A stretch of 64,000 bases of DNA from CAZOZZ01 sp965262425. GTDB taxonomy: Bacteria; Acidobacteriota; Terriglobia; 20CM-2-55-15. The translations under genes and the position numbers were made by a program. The stretch spans positions 4,402,001 to 4,466,000 of the forward strand of contig OZ253536.1 of assembly GCA_965262425.1 (NCBI GenBank), read 5' to 3'. Positions 26,041-34,599 of this stretch are shown in pieces; positions within the stretch are counted from its first letter, which is position 1, and each line of letters begins with the position of its first letter. The notes under the pieces were generated by a model. That model saw nothing but the letters and a program-made list of their open reading frames with translations. It did not search any database and was not told where the DNA came from.

Positions 26041-27071
26041 ACTCTCGCGGTTTCCGATTGCCTGGCCTCTGTTTCCCGCATCAGGTCTCGGACAGCGTGG
26101 CTCACCTGGTCGATGCTTACCGACTCGATGCAAATCGGGCTGTCGGCAACCAGGCAGTCGTATCCGCGACACGGGTTGCATTCGAACGGGTTCTGCAGGA
26201 CACGGTGGGGAACCCCCCAGGGGCGCCAGCGCACTGAATCCGAAGAACCCCACACCGCTATCGTCGGTGTGCCGACCGCAGCAGCCAGGTGCATGGGGCC
26301 CGAGTCGTTTCCTATGAACAAAGTGGCTCCGCGGATCAACTCTGCGAGTTCGGGGATCGACAGGCCGAACAGAATGATGCTCTTCGGCAGTTCAGCGGCG
26401 ACCTGGCCGACTATGGGTTCTTCGCCCGGGCCACAGGTCAGGGCGATCGTCCAGCCACGCCGGGTAAGCAACCCCCCCAGTTCCGCAAACCGTTCGGCTG
26501 GCCAGCGCTTTGTTTCCATCAGTGCGGCGGGATGCAGCACCATGTAAGGGCGTCCCTGGATTGCATTCTCTATCCGCTTAGCCTCGACAGGATGGGGTTC
26601 GTAATGGAGGCCCGGAGGCGTCTGGCCCCGAACACCCAACCAGCGAAACCATTCCATTGTTGTTTCCACGGTGTGCAGTCTTGCCTTCGGCCGAGGCACG
26701 ACACCCGAATACGCGAGGCTGTATTGATAGTCCTCCACTCCGATTCGTCTTCCCCATGCCGCACAGCTGTAGACCAGGCTGGTCGGCCCTCCATGAAGGT
26801 TGACGATGGCGTGGAACCGACGCAGGAGAAGGCGCGCAACCGTCTCGTACTTTTCTTCCGAGGTCGTCAGTGTTTCTTCTATGTCAGGGTTTTGATCGAA
26901 ACAATCGGCGAACCGCCGTTCCGCGAGAACGTAGATTCGAAAGCCGGGAAATTCCTGCTTGAGAGCTCGTATGGGGCTGGTCAGGAGGAGGGAATCTCCC
27001 ATGGACCGGAGACGGACGAGTAGTATTCGAGCGTTGGCTGGAAGCCTGTGGAAGAGGTCCCGTGTGGACAC
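26037..27071 (-). CDS. GT9 family (heptosyltransferase-like) glycosyltransferase
   Basis: A 344-residue GT-B enzyme of the ADP-heptose:LPS heptosyltransferase family. ILLVRLRSMGDSLLLTSPIRALK is the conserved N-terminal region (residues 15-37). GNDSGPMHLAAAVGTPTIAVWG (near residue 260) is the ADP-heptose site. The CNPCRGYDCLV segment near the C-terminus is usual for the family. It uses GTG at 27071, overlapping the last base of the preceding Trm112-like gene (TAGTG). Together with the heptose kinase it points to a heptose-containing LPS core. Confidence 0.92.
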   Translation of the reverse strand: MSTRDLFHRLPANARILLVRLRSMGDSLLLTSPIRALKQEFPGFRIYVLAERRFADCFDQNPDIEETLTTSEEKYETVARLLLRRFHAIVNLHGGPTSLVYSCAAWGRRIGVEDYQYSLAYSGVVPRPKARLHTVETTMEWFRWLGVRGQTPPGLHYEPHPVEAKRIENAIQGRPYMVLHPAALMETKRWPAERFAELGGLLTRRGWTIALTCGPGEEPIVGQVAAELPKSIILFGLSIPELAELIRGATLFIGNDSGPMHLAAAVGTPTIAVWGSSDSVRWRPWGVPHRVLQNPFECNPCRGYDCLVADSPICIESVSIDQVSHAVRDLMRETEARQSETARV

Positions 27072-27241
27072 TATTCTTCTATCGTCGCTTCACTGACGAG
27101 CATGACCGGGATATCGTCCCTGATCGGGTAAACCCGGTTGCATTCGACGCATTTCAGCCCCTGATCATCGTGAACCGGGGACACGGTAGCCTTGCAAAGT
27201 GGACAGACCAGAATCTTCAGTAGCTCTTCGTTAACCGGCAT
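27071..27241 (-). CDS. Trm112-like zinc-ribbon protein (56 residues)
   Basis: A small gene of 56 residues beginning MPVNEELLKILVCPLCKATV. Four cysteines in CPLC (13-16) and CVEC (31-34) form a zinc ribbon, and NRVYPIRDDIPVML is the classic Trm112/YcaR C-terminal segment. In Gram-negatives YcaR-type genes often lie beside LPS/lipid A genes, as here. The eukaryotic relative activates methyltransferases. The stop codon shares its G with the GTG start of the GT9 gene, so the two are translationally coupled. ATG 27241 is the only reasonable start. Confidence 0.9.
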   Translation of the reverse strand: MPVNEELLKILVCPLCKATVSPVHDDQGLKCVECNRVYPIRDDIPVMLVSEATIEE

Positions 27242-27265
27242 AGCCCATCGATGGTATCACAGGGA

Positions 27266-27390
27266 AAGGTCGAAGGTCCGAAGTCCGAGGTCCGAGGTCG
27301 GGAAACGCGGCTTAACAGCTCTCGATCGGCTTATGATTACGCTCCGGTCGAGAGGCGGCTGACCGGGCGAGCGGACCCTGGACTTCGGAC
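27266..27390. repeat. Inverted GTCCGA-heptamer array, locus 3
   Basis: Heptamers in tandem (27270-27298: GGTCCGA, AGTCCGA, GGTCCGA and a degenerate fourth) face GCGGACCCTGGACTTCGGAC at 27371-27390 in inverted orientation. The 70 bases between have no coding potential. The array ends 1 bp before the multi-hairpin element. Confidence 0.55.
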
Positions 27391-27391
27391 T

Positions 27392-27553
27392 AGGAGCCTC
27401 GGCGGCAGAAGAGATCTACTGCGAAAGCGGTATAATCGGTCCAGATTCCCCCGATTTTTCGTTGAATAGAACCACTATTCGCCTCAAAATCGAAAAAATC
27501 TGACCTCGATTCTCCACTTTCTCGCTACGATCCCTTCTGCCGCCGAGGCTCCT
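27392..27553 (+). repeat. 162 bp multi-hairpin palindromic element, copy 1
   Basis: The outer 20 bp arms AGGAGCCTCGGCGGCAGAAG and CTTCTGCCGCCGAGGCTCCT are perfectly complementary and differ from copies 2 and 3 by paired changes. Inside are four smaller hairpins: CTACTGC-GAAA-GCGGTAT, AATCGG/CCGATT-like, GAATAG/CTATTC and AATCGA/TCGATT. No ORF of note. It lies between the heptamer array and the IS630-type element. Confidence 0.75.
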
Positions 27554-27565
27554 ATCCCCCCGTGT

Positions 27566-28720
27566 TAGTGTAGTCCGTCACAGTTAATGTAACTTATTCA
27601 GCTTTCCTACGTCTGAGTATATATGAGGAGAGCACCGACGATTAAATTGGACATTCCTGTGCGGAAGGAACTGGAGCGACTGAGCCGAAGCCGCAGTGTG
27701 GCGGTCCGGTTGGCGGAACGATCTCGAATTGTCTTGCTGGCCGCCGGGGGTCTGGACAATCAGGAGATCGCTGCCAAGTTGGACATCACTCGTCAAAAGG
27801 CCGGACGTTGGCGCGATCGTTTCGTTGAAGATGGCCTCGGGGGAATCGAAAAGGACGCTTCCCGCAGTGGACGGATTCCCTCGATCGGCCGCCGGAAGCG
27901 GGCCCGGATCGTGAAGAAGACGGTCGAAGGGAAGCCTCCGAACGCCACGCACTGGAGCCGGTCCTTGATGGCCAGGGCAACCGGCGTCAGCGAGTCCACG
28001 GTAGGGAGAATCTGGCGGGCTCATGGCTTGAAGCCTCATCTGGCACGCACCTTCAAACTTTCCAACGACAAACAATTTGTCGAGAAGTTGGAGGATGTGG
28101 TCGGTTTGTATCTGAACCCTCCGGAAAACGCCATTGTTTTGTCCTGCGATGAGAAGAGCCAGATGCAGGCCCTGGACCGCACGCAACCCGGGTTACCTCT
28201 GAAGAAGGGGCGGTGCGGCACCCTCACCCACGACTACAAACGCAACGGGACGACCACGATGTTCGCCGCGCTCAATACGCTGGACGGCTCGATTATCGGG
28301 ACCTGTATGCCGAAGCATCGTCATCAGGAATGGATCCGGTTTCTCAATCAGATCAAACGTTCCGTGCCGAAAGACAAACAGATCCATATCATTTGCGACA
28401 ACTACGCCACGCACAAACATCAGAAAGTCGTCAACTGGTTGAAGCGCAACACGCGCTTTCATGTGCACTTCACACCGACCAGTGCATCCTGGCTGAACAT
28501 GGTCGAACGCTTCTTCCGGGATCTTTCCGAACAACGGCTTCGGCGCGGGGTTTTCCATTCGGTTCCTGAGCTAATCCAGGCCGTGGAGGAATATGTCGGG
28601 GGTCACAATCAGAACCCGAAGCCCTTCATTTGGACCGCAACGGCTTCCGATATTCTTGAAAAAGTTCAACGTGCCCGAAAGAAGCTCGATAAGTTACAGT
28701 CTGTTTGACGGGGACCATTA
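27566..28720 (+). mobile_element. IS630-type insertion sequence, copy 1
   Basis: 1155 bp element bounded by TAGTGTAGTCCGTCA (27566-27580) and TGACGGGGACCATTA (28706-28720), imperfect inverted ends that include the TA target typical of IS630/Tc1 elements. It holds one transposase gene. Its twin is at 52138-53293. Confidence 0.85.
27623..28708 (+). CDS. IS630 family transposase
   Basis: A 361-residue DDE transposase. The N-terminal helix-turn-helix (about 30-130, GLDNQEIAAKLDITRQKAGRW and TGVSESTVGRIWRAHGLKP) binds the ends. Catalytic residues are D176 (LSCDEKSQ), D259 (IICDNYATH) and E295 (SWLNMVERFF), the IS630 DDE pattern. The frame is intact and the TGA stop is the first three bases of the right inverted repeat. 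It is about 88-90 percent identical by eye to the copy at 52196, differing mainly in the N-terminal 120 residues. It is probably functional. Confidence 0.93.
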   Translation: MRRAPTIKLDIPVRKELERLSRSRSVAVRLAERSRIVLLAAGGLDNQEIAAKLDITRQKAGRWRDRFVEDGLGGIEKDASRSGRIPSIGRRKRARIVKKTVEGKPPNATHWSRSLMARATGVSESTVGRIWRAHGLKPHLARTFKLSNDKQFVEKLEDVVGLYLNPPENAIVLSCDEKSQMQALDRTQPGLPLKKGRCGTLTHDYKRNGTTTMFAALNTLDGSIIGTCMPKHRHQEWIRFLNQIKRSVPKDKQIHIICDNYATHKHQKVVNWLKRNTRFHVHFTPTSASWLNMVERFFRDLSEQRLRRGVFHSVPELIQAVEEYVGGHNQNPKPFIWTATASDILEKVQRARKKLDKLQSV

Positions 28721-28732
28721 GCATACGAATCG

Positions 28733-29956
28733 ATGACAGATGTGTCGCTTGCCTACGGTAACACTGCCTTCCCCTTCACGTTCGACCCGACCCGATTTCG
28801 CGTGGTCGTGCCGCACGAAGGCCCGCCTTCTGGAACGGAGGAGCACCTGATCGAATCCCCACCGCTGGCCGATCTGGCGCGGGGGAGAAGGGTGCTGCTG
28901 ATTGTCTCCGACTTGACCCGGCCGACCGGTACGCGGGAATTCCTGCCGCAGCTTCTCGGCCAGCTGGGAGGTGCTGCCGCGGTTCGCTTTCTTTTTGCGA
29001 CGGGCCTCCATCGTCCACTGGATGACGGCGACAAGATCGCTATCGTGGGCGAAGACGTCTTCCGGGCATACCCGATGCTGGACCACGAACCTGAGGAGAA
29101 CAACACGAAGGTCGGAACGACGTCGCTGGGAAATGATGTGGAGATCGACGAACAGGTCCTCCGGCACGATGTCATTGTCCTGACAGGTTCCATCGGCTTT
29201 CATTATTTCGCCGGCTATTCAGGCGGGCGTAAGAGCCTCCTGCCCGGTGTGGCGTCGAAGGAGTCTATTCAGTTCAATCACCTCCTTGTTCTCAACCGGA
29301 ACGGACCCGGTCGCAACCCCGACGTGGGTGTGGCTCGCCTGGAAGGAAATCCGATTCACGAGGACATGGTCGAGGCCGCCAGGCTGGTGGATCGACGGTT
29401 GTTTGTTCACAACACGATCCTGGATAGTGCCAGGAGAGTGCGGAAGACCTTTTCCGGACACTGGTTGGAGGCCCATCAACGGGGAGCCCGGGACTACTTC
29501 GACCATCACAGTGTGAGCCTGGAAGGCAAGCGCGGACTGGCGATAGTCAGTTGCGGCGGCTTCCCCCGGGACATCAACATGATTCAGGCCCACAAGGCCC
29601 TCGAATTTGCCCGGTACGTCGTCGAACCCGGTGGAACGATCATTCTCCTGGCCGAGTGCCCGGAAGGAACAGGACACCCGAGCTTCTTCCCGTGGTTCAG
29701 GTATTCGGACCTGGATGAATTCGAGCGGCAACTACGTGCGGCCTACGAGGTCTATGGCCAGACCGCTTATTCGCTTCTTTCCAAGTCCAGGCGTTTTCGG
29801 ATCATTTGTGTGTCCTCGCTCCCCGATAAGCAGGTTCGCGCGATGGGTATGGAACCTGCCGCCACCCTCGACGCTGCAATGGCGCTTGTCGGTCCCGACG
29901 TCTCCGGCTACCTACTGCCCGTTGGAGCCGAAGTCCTGCCGTCGGTGGAAACATAG
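28733..29956 (+). CDS. LarA-like nickel-pincer lactate racemase family protein
   Basis: A 407-residue protein of the LarA/DUF2088 family. SDLTRPTG (59-66), GLHRPLD (H93), DHEPEENN (H118) and GFHYFAGYSGGRKSLLPG (H157, K167) reproduce the LarA active site; the lysine is the one that carries the nickel pincer cofactor. Family members racemise or epimerise 2-hydroxy acids, and the substrate varies widely, so lactate is not assured. No larB, larC or larE is in the window. The ATG lies only 12 bp after the IS630 end and lacks a clear Shine-Dalgarno sequence, so the insertion may have displaced its expression signals. Confidence 0.85.
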   Translation: MTDVSLAYGNTAFPFTFDPTRFRVVVPHEGPPSGTEEHLIESPPLADLARGRRVLLIVSDLTRPTGTREFLPQLLGQLGGAAAVRFLFATGLHRPLDDGDKIAIVGEDVFRAYPMLDHEPEENNTKVGTTSLGNDVEIDEQVLRHDVIVLTGSIGFHYFAGYSGGRKSLLPGVASKESIQFNHLLVLNRNGPGRNPDVGVARLEGNPIHEDMVEAARLVDRRLFVHNTILDSARRVRKTFSGHWLEAHQRGARDYFDHHSVSLEGKRGLAIVSCGGFPRDINMIQAHKALEFARYVVEPGGTIILLAECPEGTGHPSFFPWFRYSDLDEFERQLRAAYEVYGQTAYSLLSKSRRFRIICVSSLPDKQVRAMGMEPAATLDAAMALVGPDVSGYLLPVGAEVLPSVET

Positions 29957-30115
29957 GAAGGGGCTTCGAACGCGGAGACAGGGAGAACTCGGAGAGAGAA
30001 TTCTTCCTGTATTCGGACCGTTGGAACGTTGTTTGCCTGCCGCTATTACTATCGATGACTCTCCGGTAAACTCTTTGGGTTCGAACCCTGTCCAATACGA
30101 GAGAGGTGTTGCCTG

Positions 30116-30619
30116 ATGAAAGCACGCTGGTGTGTATTCATGATCCTTCTTCTGTCCCTGCCCTTCCACGCCGCTACGGTGAAGAGACTGGATCTGGACG
30201 GTCTGGTCACGACGGCTCAAACCATCATTGTTGGAAAGGTAAGTGACTCCCACACCTATTGGACCGACGACGGCAGGCTGATCCTCACGCGGCACACGAT
30301 CGAAGTGGATGAAACGCTCAAGGGCTTTCCGTCCGGAACAGTCGAGGTGACGACGATCGGCGGAACTATCGGGGAGCTGACGCTCCATGTCTCGGGCATG
30401 CCGGCTTTCGGCGCCGGCGAACGGACCGTTCTTTTCCTGGAATCCACGTGCCGTTATCGAACGGTGGTGGGCCTGGGGCAAGGCAAGTTTTCCATCGACA
30501 ACGACTTCGTGTCGAATGACGTATCGGAACTGAAGTTTGAGGACGGCCGCCGGGGTCGACCCACGCGCCTGCGGCTCGAAGAGTTCAAAGACGACATCCG
30601 TCGCCGGATGAGGCGGTAA
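30116..30619 (+). CDS. Secreted hypothetical protein next to a matrixin protease
   Basis: A 167-residue protein with a Sec signal peptide (MKARWCVFMILLLSLPFHAA). The mature part is rich in beta strands; GLVTTAQTIIVGKVSDSHTY and the TRHTIEVDETLKG segment look like an OB- or Ig-like fold. No catalytic motif was recognised. It ends 8 bp before the start of the large matrixin-type protease, so the two are very likely co-transcribed. An inhibitor or chaperone role for the protease is possible but unproven. The ATG at 30116 follows GAGAGAGGTG. Confidence 0.7.
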   Translation: MKARWCVFMILLLSLPFHAATVKRLDLDGLVTTAQTIIVGKVSDSHTYWTDDGRLILTRHTIEVDETLKGFPSGTVEVTTIGGTIGELTLHVSGMPAFGAGERTVLFLESTCRYRTVVGLGQGKFSIDNDFVSNDVSELKFEDGRRGRPTRLRLEEFKDDIRRRMRR

Positions 30620-30627
30620 GGCACGCG

Positions 30628-33600
30628 TTGAAGAAAACCCTGCGTGTCATCGTGATCCTGTTGCTGGCTTCCTGGTCTGGTCCAGCATCAGGTTACGTGC
30701 GGATCGCGACGACGACAGGGGTCGAGTTACGGTGGATCGATACACCTATTCCCTACTATATCAATACGGCCGGTGCGCCGCAGATCCCCAACAGTAGCGA
30801 GTTCCTTGCCGTCCATGCAGCTTTCGACACATGGGAGAACGTCCCGAGTGCGGCGGCCGAGTTCGATTTCCTGGGCACGACTCCTCTTCGAACCGTCGGT
30901 CGCGACGGTTTGAACGTGATCACGTTCGCCGACGATAGCGGGCTGCTGGGCTCTCAGACTCTGGCGGCCACGTTTTCCTTCTTCAAGCGAATTAGCGGCG
31001 AGATCGTCTTTGAGGAATCCGACATCGCGTTCAATCCCAATCACGACTTCTCTACCAGCGGAGAAACTGACAAGTTCGACATTCAGAGCGTTCTGACCCA
31101 CGAGATCGGCCACATGCTGGGGTTGGATCATTCGGGCCTTGTGTCGTCGGTTATGGGCCCGTTTGCCGCGGTGACCCAGGTCCACCAGCGCGTCCTGCAA
31201 TATGACGACATCGCGGGCGTTTCGGAAATCTATCCACAAGCTTCCAATGCCGGAACGGTCGGAAGCATCGAGGGCAGAGTTCAGGCGAACGGCGTCGGCG
31301 TGTTCGGTGCGCACGTCGTTGCGATGGACGATACGGGGACAAGCCTGGTCGGCACTCTCGCCCGACCAGACGGCACCTACAGCCTCACTTTCCTGCCGGA
31401 AGGGACTTATAGAGTCTATGCCGAACCATTTGATCGCCCCGTGTCGAGCGAGCAGGTGGGCGGGTACTACCGAACCATAAATACCAACTTTGGTACGACG
31501 TATCACGGAGACGTCGGGAGCCTGACCGAAGCGCGCCCCGTTACGGTGACCGCCGGGACAGCGACCCTGGGGACCGACATTCAGGCTGTGCCCCGGGGTT
31601 CGACGTCGTTCAACCTGACGCGGCCTGTTTTCGCCCCCAGAATTGCTCGCGGGGATAGTGACACGCTGAGGATCGGCGGCGTCAGTGTTGTCGACGGAGT
31701 CACGTTTTCGGCTTCGAATTCCGGGCTCGCACTCCGGGATGTGACTTTCGGAGGGCGAATGTCGCGCACTGCGCCCACGAGCGCGACGATGGAGGCTCAG
31801 GTCTCCGAAGAGGCCGCTCTAGGTCCCAAGAGCATCACGGGACTTACCAACGGCGCCACATCGGTGCTGAGCGGCGTTGTCGTGGTGATCGATCCACCCC
31901 CTGCAGACATCGAGGCATCTCCCACGTTAGACGCGGTCGAAGGCGGTGCGGTGATCACCATCACGGGCCGGGACTTTCGAGCCGGGGTCCGTGTGTTCTT
32001 CAGCGGCCTGCCCGCCGGGAACGTCCAGTTCCTCAACTCCGGAATGCTGCAGGTCACGGCGCCGGAGAATTCTCCAGGTCCGGCGAACATCCAGGTCTTC
32101 AATACCGATGGAACGTGGGGGGTGCTTGATGGTGGGTTCAGTTACACGGCCCCACCTCCGACGGTGTCCCGGGTGGCTCCGCTGAGCGGCTCGCCTTCCA
32201 CGCTGGTTACCATCGACGGGGCCAACTTCGATATTCGACCGCAGAACATTGAAGTGCTCTTCAATGGGCAATCGGGACGGATCGTCAGTTCTACCCGAAC
32301 CCGGATCGAGACCGTGGTCCCTTTCGGTGCAAGTTCCGGTTTGCTTTCGGTGAAGGTTTTCGGTGTTGCCGTCAGTGCAGGGCCGTTTACGGTTACCGAG
32401 TCTCCTCCAAGCACGAACGCTGCGCCGGAGGTCTTAACCTTCACCGATGCGACCCCGGCCGGAGGGGGAACCACCGTCTCTTTCTCGAACAAGGACGACG
32501 CCGTACATTTCACGACGATCCCGTTCACCTTCAGCCTTTTCAAAGACTCTTTCCTGGCCGGGAGTCCAATATCGATCGCGACGAATGGATGGTTGAGTCT
32601 GGACGGCGCATCCACGCCGGAGTTTCAAAACGCGTCACTCCCCGCCCAGAGCGTCGAAAGGCCCAGTGGTGGGGACGGCATCATTCCAGCGGCGATGATC
32701 GCACCCTTTTTCGACGATTTGACTTTTGAGACCGCGGGAAGCGTCAGCACGTTGTTGACCGGTGATCCCGGCACGCGGCGATACATCGTGCAGTGGTCGG
32801 ACGCTTCGATTCTCGATTCGGTCGGGGACGATCTTGGAGCAGCGTTGACGTTCGAGGTCGTTCTCTTCGAGGGAACCAACGACGTCCAGTTCATTTACAA
32901 GTCCATGGCCGGCATGCGATCCGATGGATCCAGCGCGACGATCGGAATGCAGAATCTCCGGCGGGATGGAGCCATCCAGACCGGGTTCAATCAGGCGATC
33001 GTGGGCGGCGACGTTGGCATTACGTACCGCTTTAATGATGGAACATATCTGGAGGAACTCAGCGACCAGACACCCCCATCGGTTCCGACGGTAACCGACG
33101 GGGGTGCCCGGACCCGAAGTCGGACCGAGTTGTTCGCGTCCTGGGTTTCGACGGATCCGGATACCTTGATCCGGGAATTCGAATACGCGATCGGGTCGAC
33201 GCCCGGCGCATCCGACATTCGAGCGTTCACGCCCACGGACAATAATTCAATCGTCGCGACAGACCTGGTCCTGGAGGAAGGCGCGACGTATTACTTCGCG
33301 GTGCGGGCGAGAAGCGTCGTCGGTTTCGTCAGCGAAGCCGGGACGTCCGACGGTATACAGGTCGACACTTCGTTCGTTCCAGTTGTGGATGTTTTCCCTT
33401 CCGTGCCGTTCAGCGGTACCGCGTTTGGCGGGATCGCCCTCCAGGCCGATGCCGATACCGACGTTGTTCTGAGGGCGGTTGGCATCGACGGTACGTTGCC
33501 GATGGGGAGGGGGATTCGAAATCCCACCGCGGTCCGCCTGGAGGCCGGTCAGCAATGGGCCCGGCTCATACCGGAGATTTTCGGCCTGACTTCCTTCGGA

Positions 33601-34572
33601 GGCTGGTTTGAACTGGAGGAGTCCGCTCCGGGTCTCCGCACCTACATGGCGACGGGCCGGAACGATCTGGTCCGGTTCGACGGCGCCAGTTCCAGCCCCC
33701 CGTCGTCCGATTTCTTCCTGATGCACACGGGAGCGACTGCGATCCTGGTCAACCCGAGTTCCACGACCACAACGGTCACTATCTCGCAGTTGGGAACCGC
33801 GATCGCCCAGCCTCTCGAGATACCGGCTCGTTCGAAGCGGACCACTCCCTTGAGCGGTCCAGTCCGGATCACATCGCCGGTTCCGATCGCATCTGTCGAA
33901 CATTTCGGCTCGACCGAAGACCTCGGCATCGGCAACGCCGTCCCAGCGGTCCCCCAGACCGAAATCCGGTTTCCTCATGCGGCCGTTGGCGGCGGCTACC
34001 GGTCGTGGGTCACGCTGGCGAATCTCACTGGACTTTCCCGTGCGGTCGTGGTGCGTTTCGATGGCTTGACCGGGAGCGTCCAGGTTGCGGGCAATGGCTC
34101 TACCCGATTTTCTCTGACAGAGGCGCTGGGGATCTCGGATGCCGCCTTGCGGACAGGCGCTGTCCAACTGACGGCCAGTTCAATATTCGGTTCGCAGCCA
34201 TCTCTGGTTGGAGTGATCGATATCGAGACAGATTCGTCCCTGGTCACTCTGGGCGGGATTACGGCCGCGACGAAAGTCCTCTTTCCGCATGTTGCCCACG
34301 GCAATGGGTTTTTCACCGGAATCGCCATCTCGGCCGGCTCATCCGCGGCCACAGTGACGATTGACGTCTTTCCAGCCGCCGGTGGCACTCCGAAATCAGC
34401 GACGGTCACGGTACCGGCCAATGGACAGATTGCTCGTGTGATCAGCGAACTCGTACCGGAAGTCGTCGAGCAGAGCGGCGGCTATATCCGGCTGACGTCG
34501 GACCAGCCGATCTGGGCATGGGAGATTTACGGGACGGACCAGGCGATGGCTTCGGGTCCGCCGCTGAATTAG
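30628..34572 (+). CDS. Large secreted matrixin-type metalloprotease with IPT/TIG and FN3-like domains
   Basis: A 1314-residue exported protein. It starts with TTG at 30628 and a signal peptide (MKKTLRVIVILLLASWSGPA). The zinc protease domain spans about residues 24-210, with HEIGHMLGLDH (H158, H162, H168) and the downstream VMGP Met-turn. A carboxypeptidase-regulatory-like domain follows (about 213-300), then two IPT/TIG domains (about 430-600), a beta-rich region, an FN3-like domain starting near PPSVPTVTDGG (about 815-910), and a long C-terminal beta region with VAPQTEIRFPHAAVGGGY-like repeats. It probably degrades extracellular protein. TTG was accepted because no upstream ATG exists in frame after the previous stop. 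Confidence 0.85.
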   Translation: MKKTLRVIVILLLASWSGPASGYVRIATTTGVELRWIDTPIPYYINTAGAPQIPNSSEFLAVHAAFDTWENVPSAAAEFDFLGTTPLRTVGRDGLNVITFADDSGLLGSQTLAATFSFFKRISGEIVFEESDIAFNPNHDFSTSGETDKFDIQSVLTHEIGHMLGLDHSGLVSSVMGPFAAVTQVHQRVLQYDDIAGVSEIYPQASNAGTVGSIEGRVQANGVGVFGAHVVAMDDTGTSLVGTLARPDGTYSLTFLPEGTYRVYAEPFDRPVSSEQVGGYYRTINTNFGTTYHGDVGSLTEARPVTVTAGTATLGTDIQAVPRGSTSFNLTRPVFAPRIARGDSDTLRIGGVSVVDGVTFSASNSGLALRDVTFGGRMSRTAPTSATMEAQVSEEAALGPKSITGLTNGATSVLSGVVVVIDPPPADIEASPTLDAVEGGAVITITGRDFRAGVRVFFSGLPAGNVQFLNSGMLQVTAPENSPGPANIQVFNTDGTWGVLDGGFSYTAPPPTVSRVAPLSGSPSTLVTIDGANFDIRPQNIEVLFNGQSGRIVSSTRTRIETVVPFGASSGLLSVKVFGVAVSAGPFTVTESPPSTNAAPEVLTFTDATPAGGGTTVSFSNKDDAVHFTTIPFTFSLFKDSFLAGSPISIATNGWLSLDGASTPEFQNASLPAQSVERPSGGDGIIPAAMIAPFFDDLTFETAGSVSTLLTGDPGTRRYIVQWSDASILDSVGDDLGAALTFEVVLFEGTNDVQFIYKSMAGMRSDGSSATIGMQNLRRDGAIQTGFNQAIVGGDVGITYRFNDGTYLEELSDQTPPSVPTVTDGGARTRSRTELFASWVSTDPDTLIREFEYAIGSTPGASDIRAFTPTDNNSIVATDLVLEEGATYYFAVRARSVVGFVSEAGTSDGIQVDTSFVPVVDVFPSVPFSGTAFGGIALQADADTDVVLRAVGIDGTLPMGRGIRNPTAVRLEAGQQWARLIPEIFGLTSFGGWFELEESAPGLRTYMATGRNDLVRFDGASSSPPSSDFFLMHTGATAILVNPSSTTTTVTISQLGTAIAQPLEIPARSKRTTPLSGPVRITSPVPIASVEHFGSTEDLGIGNAVPAVPQTEIRFPHAAVGGGYRSWVTLANLTGLSRAVVVRFDGLTGSVQVAGNGSTRFSLTEALGISDAALRTGAVQLTASSIFGSQPSLVGVIDIETDSSLVTLGGITAATKVLFPHVAHGNGFFTGIAISAGSSAATVTIDVFPAAGGTPKSATVTVPANGQIARVISELVPEVVEQSGGYIRLTSDQPIWAWEIYGTDQAMASGPPLN

Positions 34573-34599
34573 GTTAGGGGCGGATCCCGCGTTTGTGCG

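Noticed and set aside
25036..26253. Longer heptose kinase with a 71-residue N-terminal extension
   Set aside because: The extension is proline/arginine-rich, overlaps the GT9 gene in another frame and the internal ATG gives the usual family N-terminus.
27266..27302. Tandem heptamers considered as a CRISPR array
   Set aside because: Repeats are 7 bp with no regular spacers, and no cas gene is present in the window.
30020..30095. Possible tRNA gene suggested by GGGTTCGAACCC and a short pairing of TTGGA with TCCAA
   Set aside because: Only a T-arm-like stem is present; no D-arm consensus, no seven-base anticodon loop at the right spacing and no complete acceptor stem.
33247..34167. 306-codon open frame antisense to the matrixin-type protease
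   Set aside because: It lies wholly opposite a convincing gene, has arginine- and proline-rich composition typical of antisense frames in GC-rich DNA and no recognisable motif.
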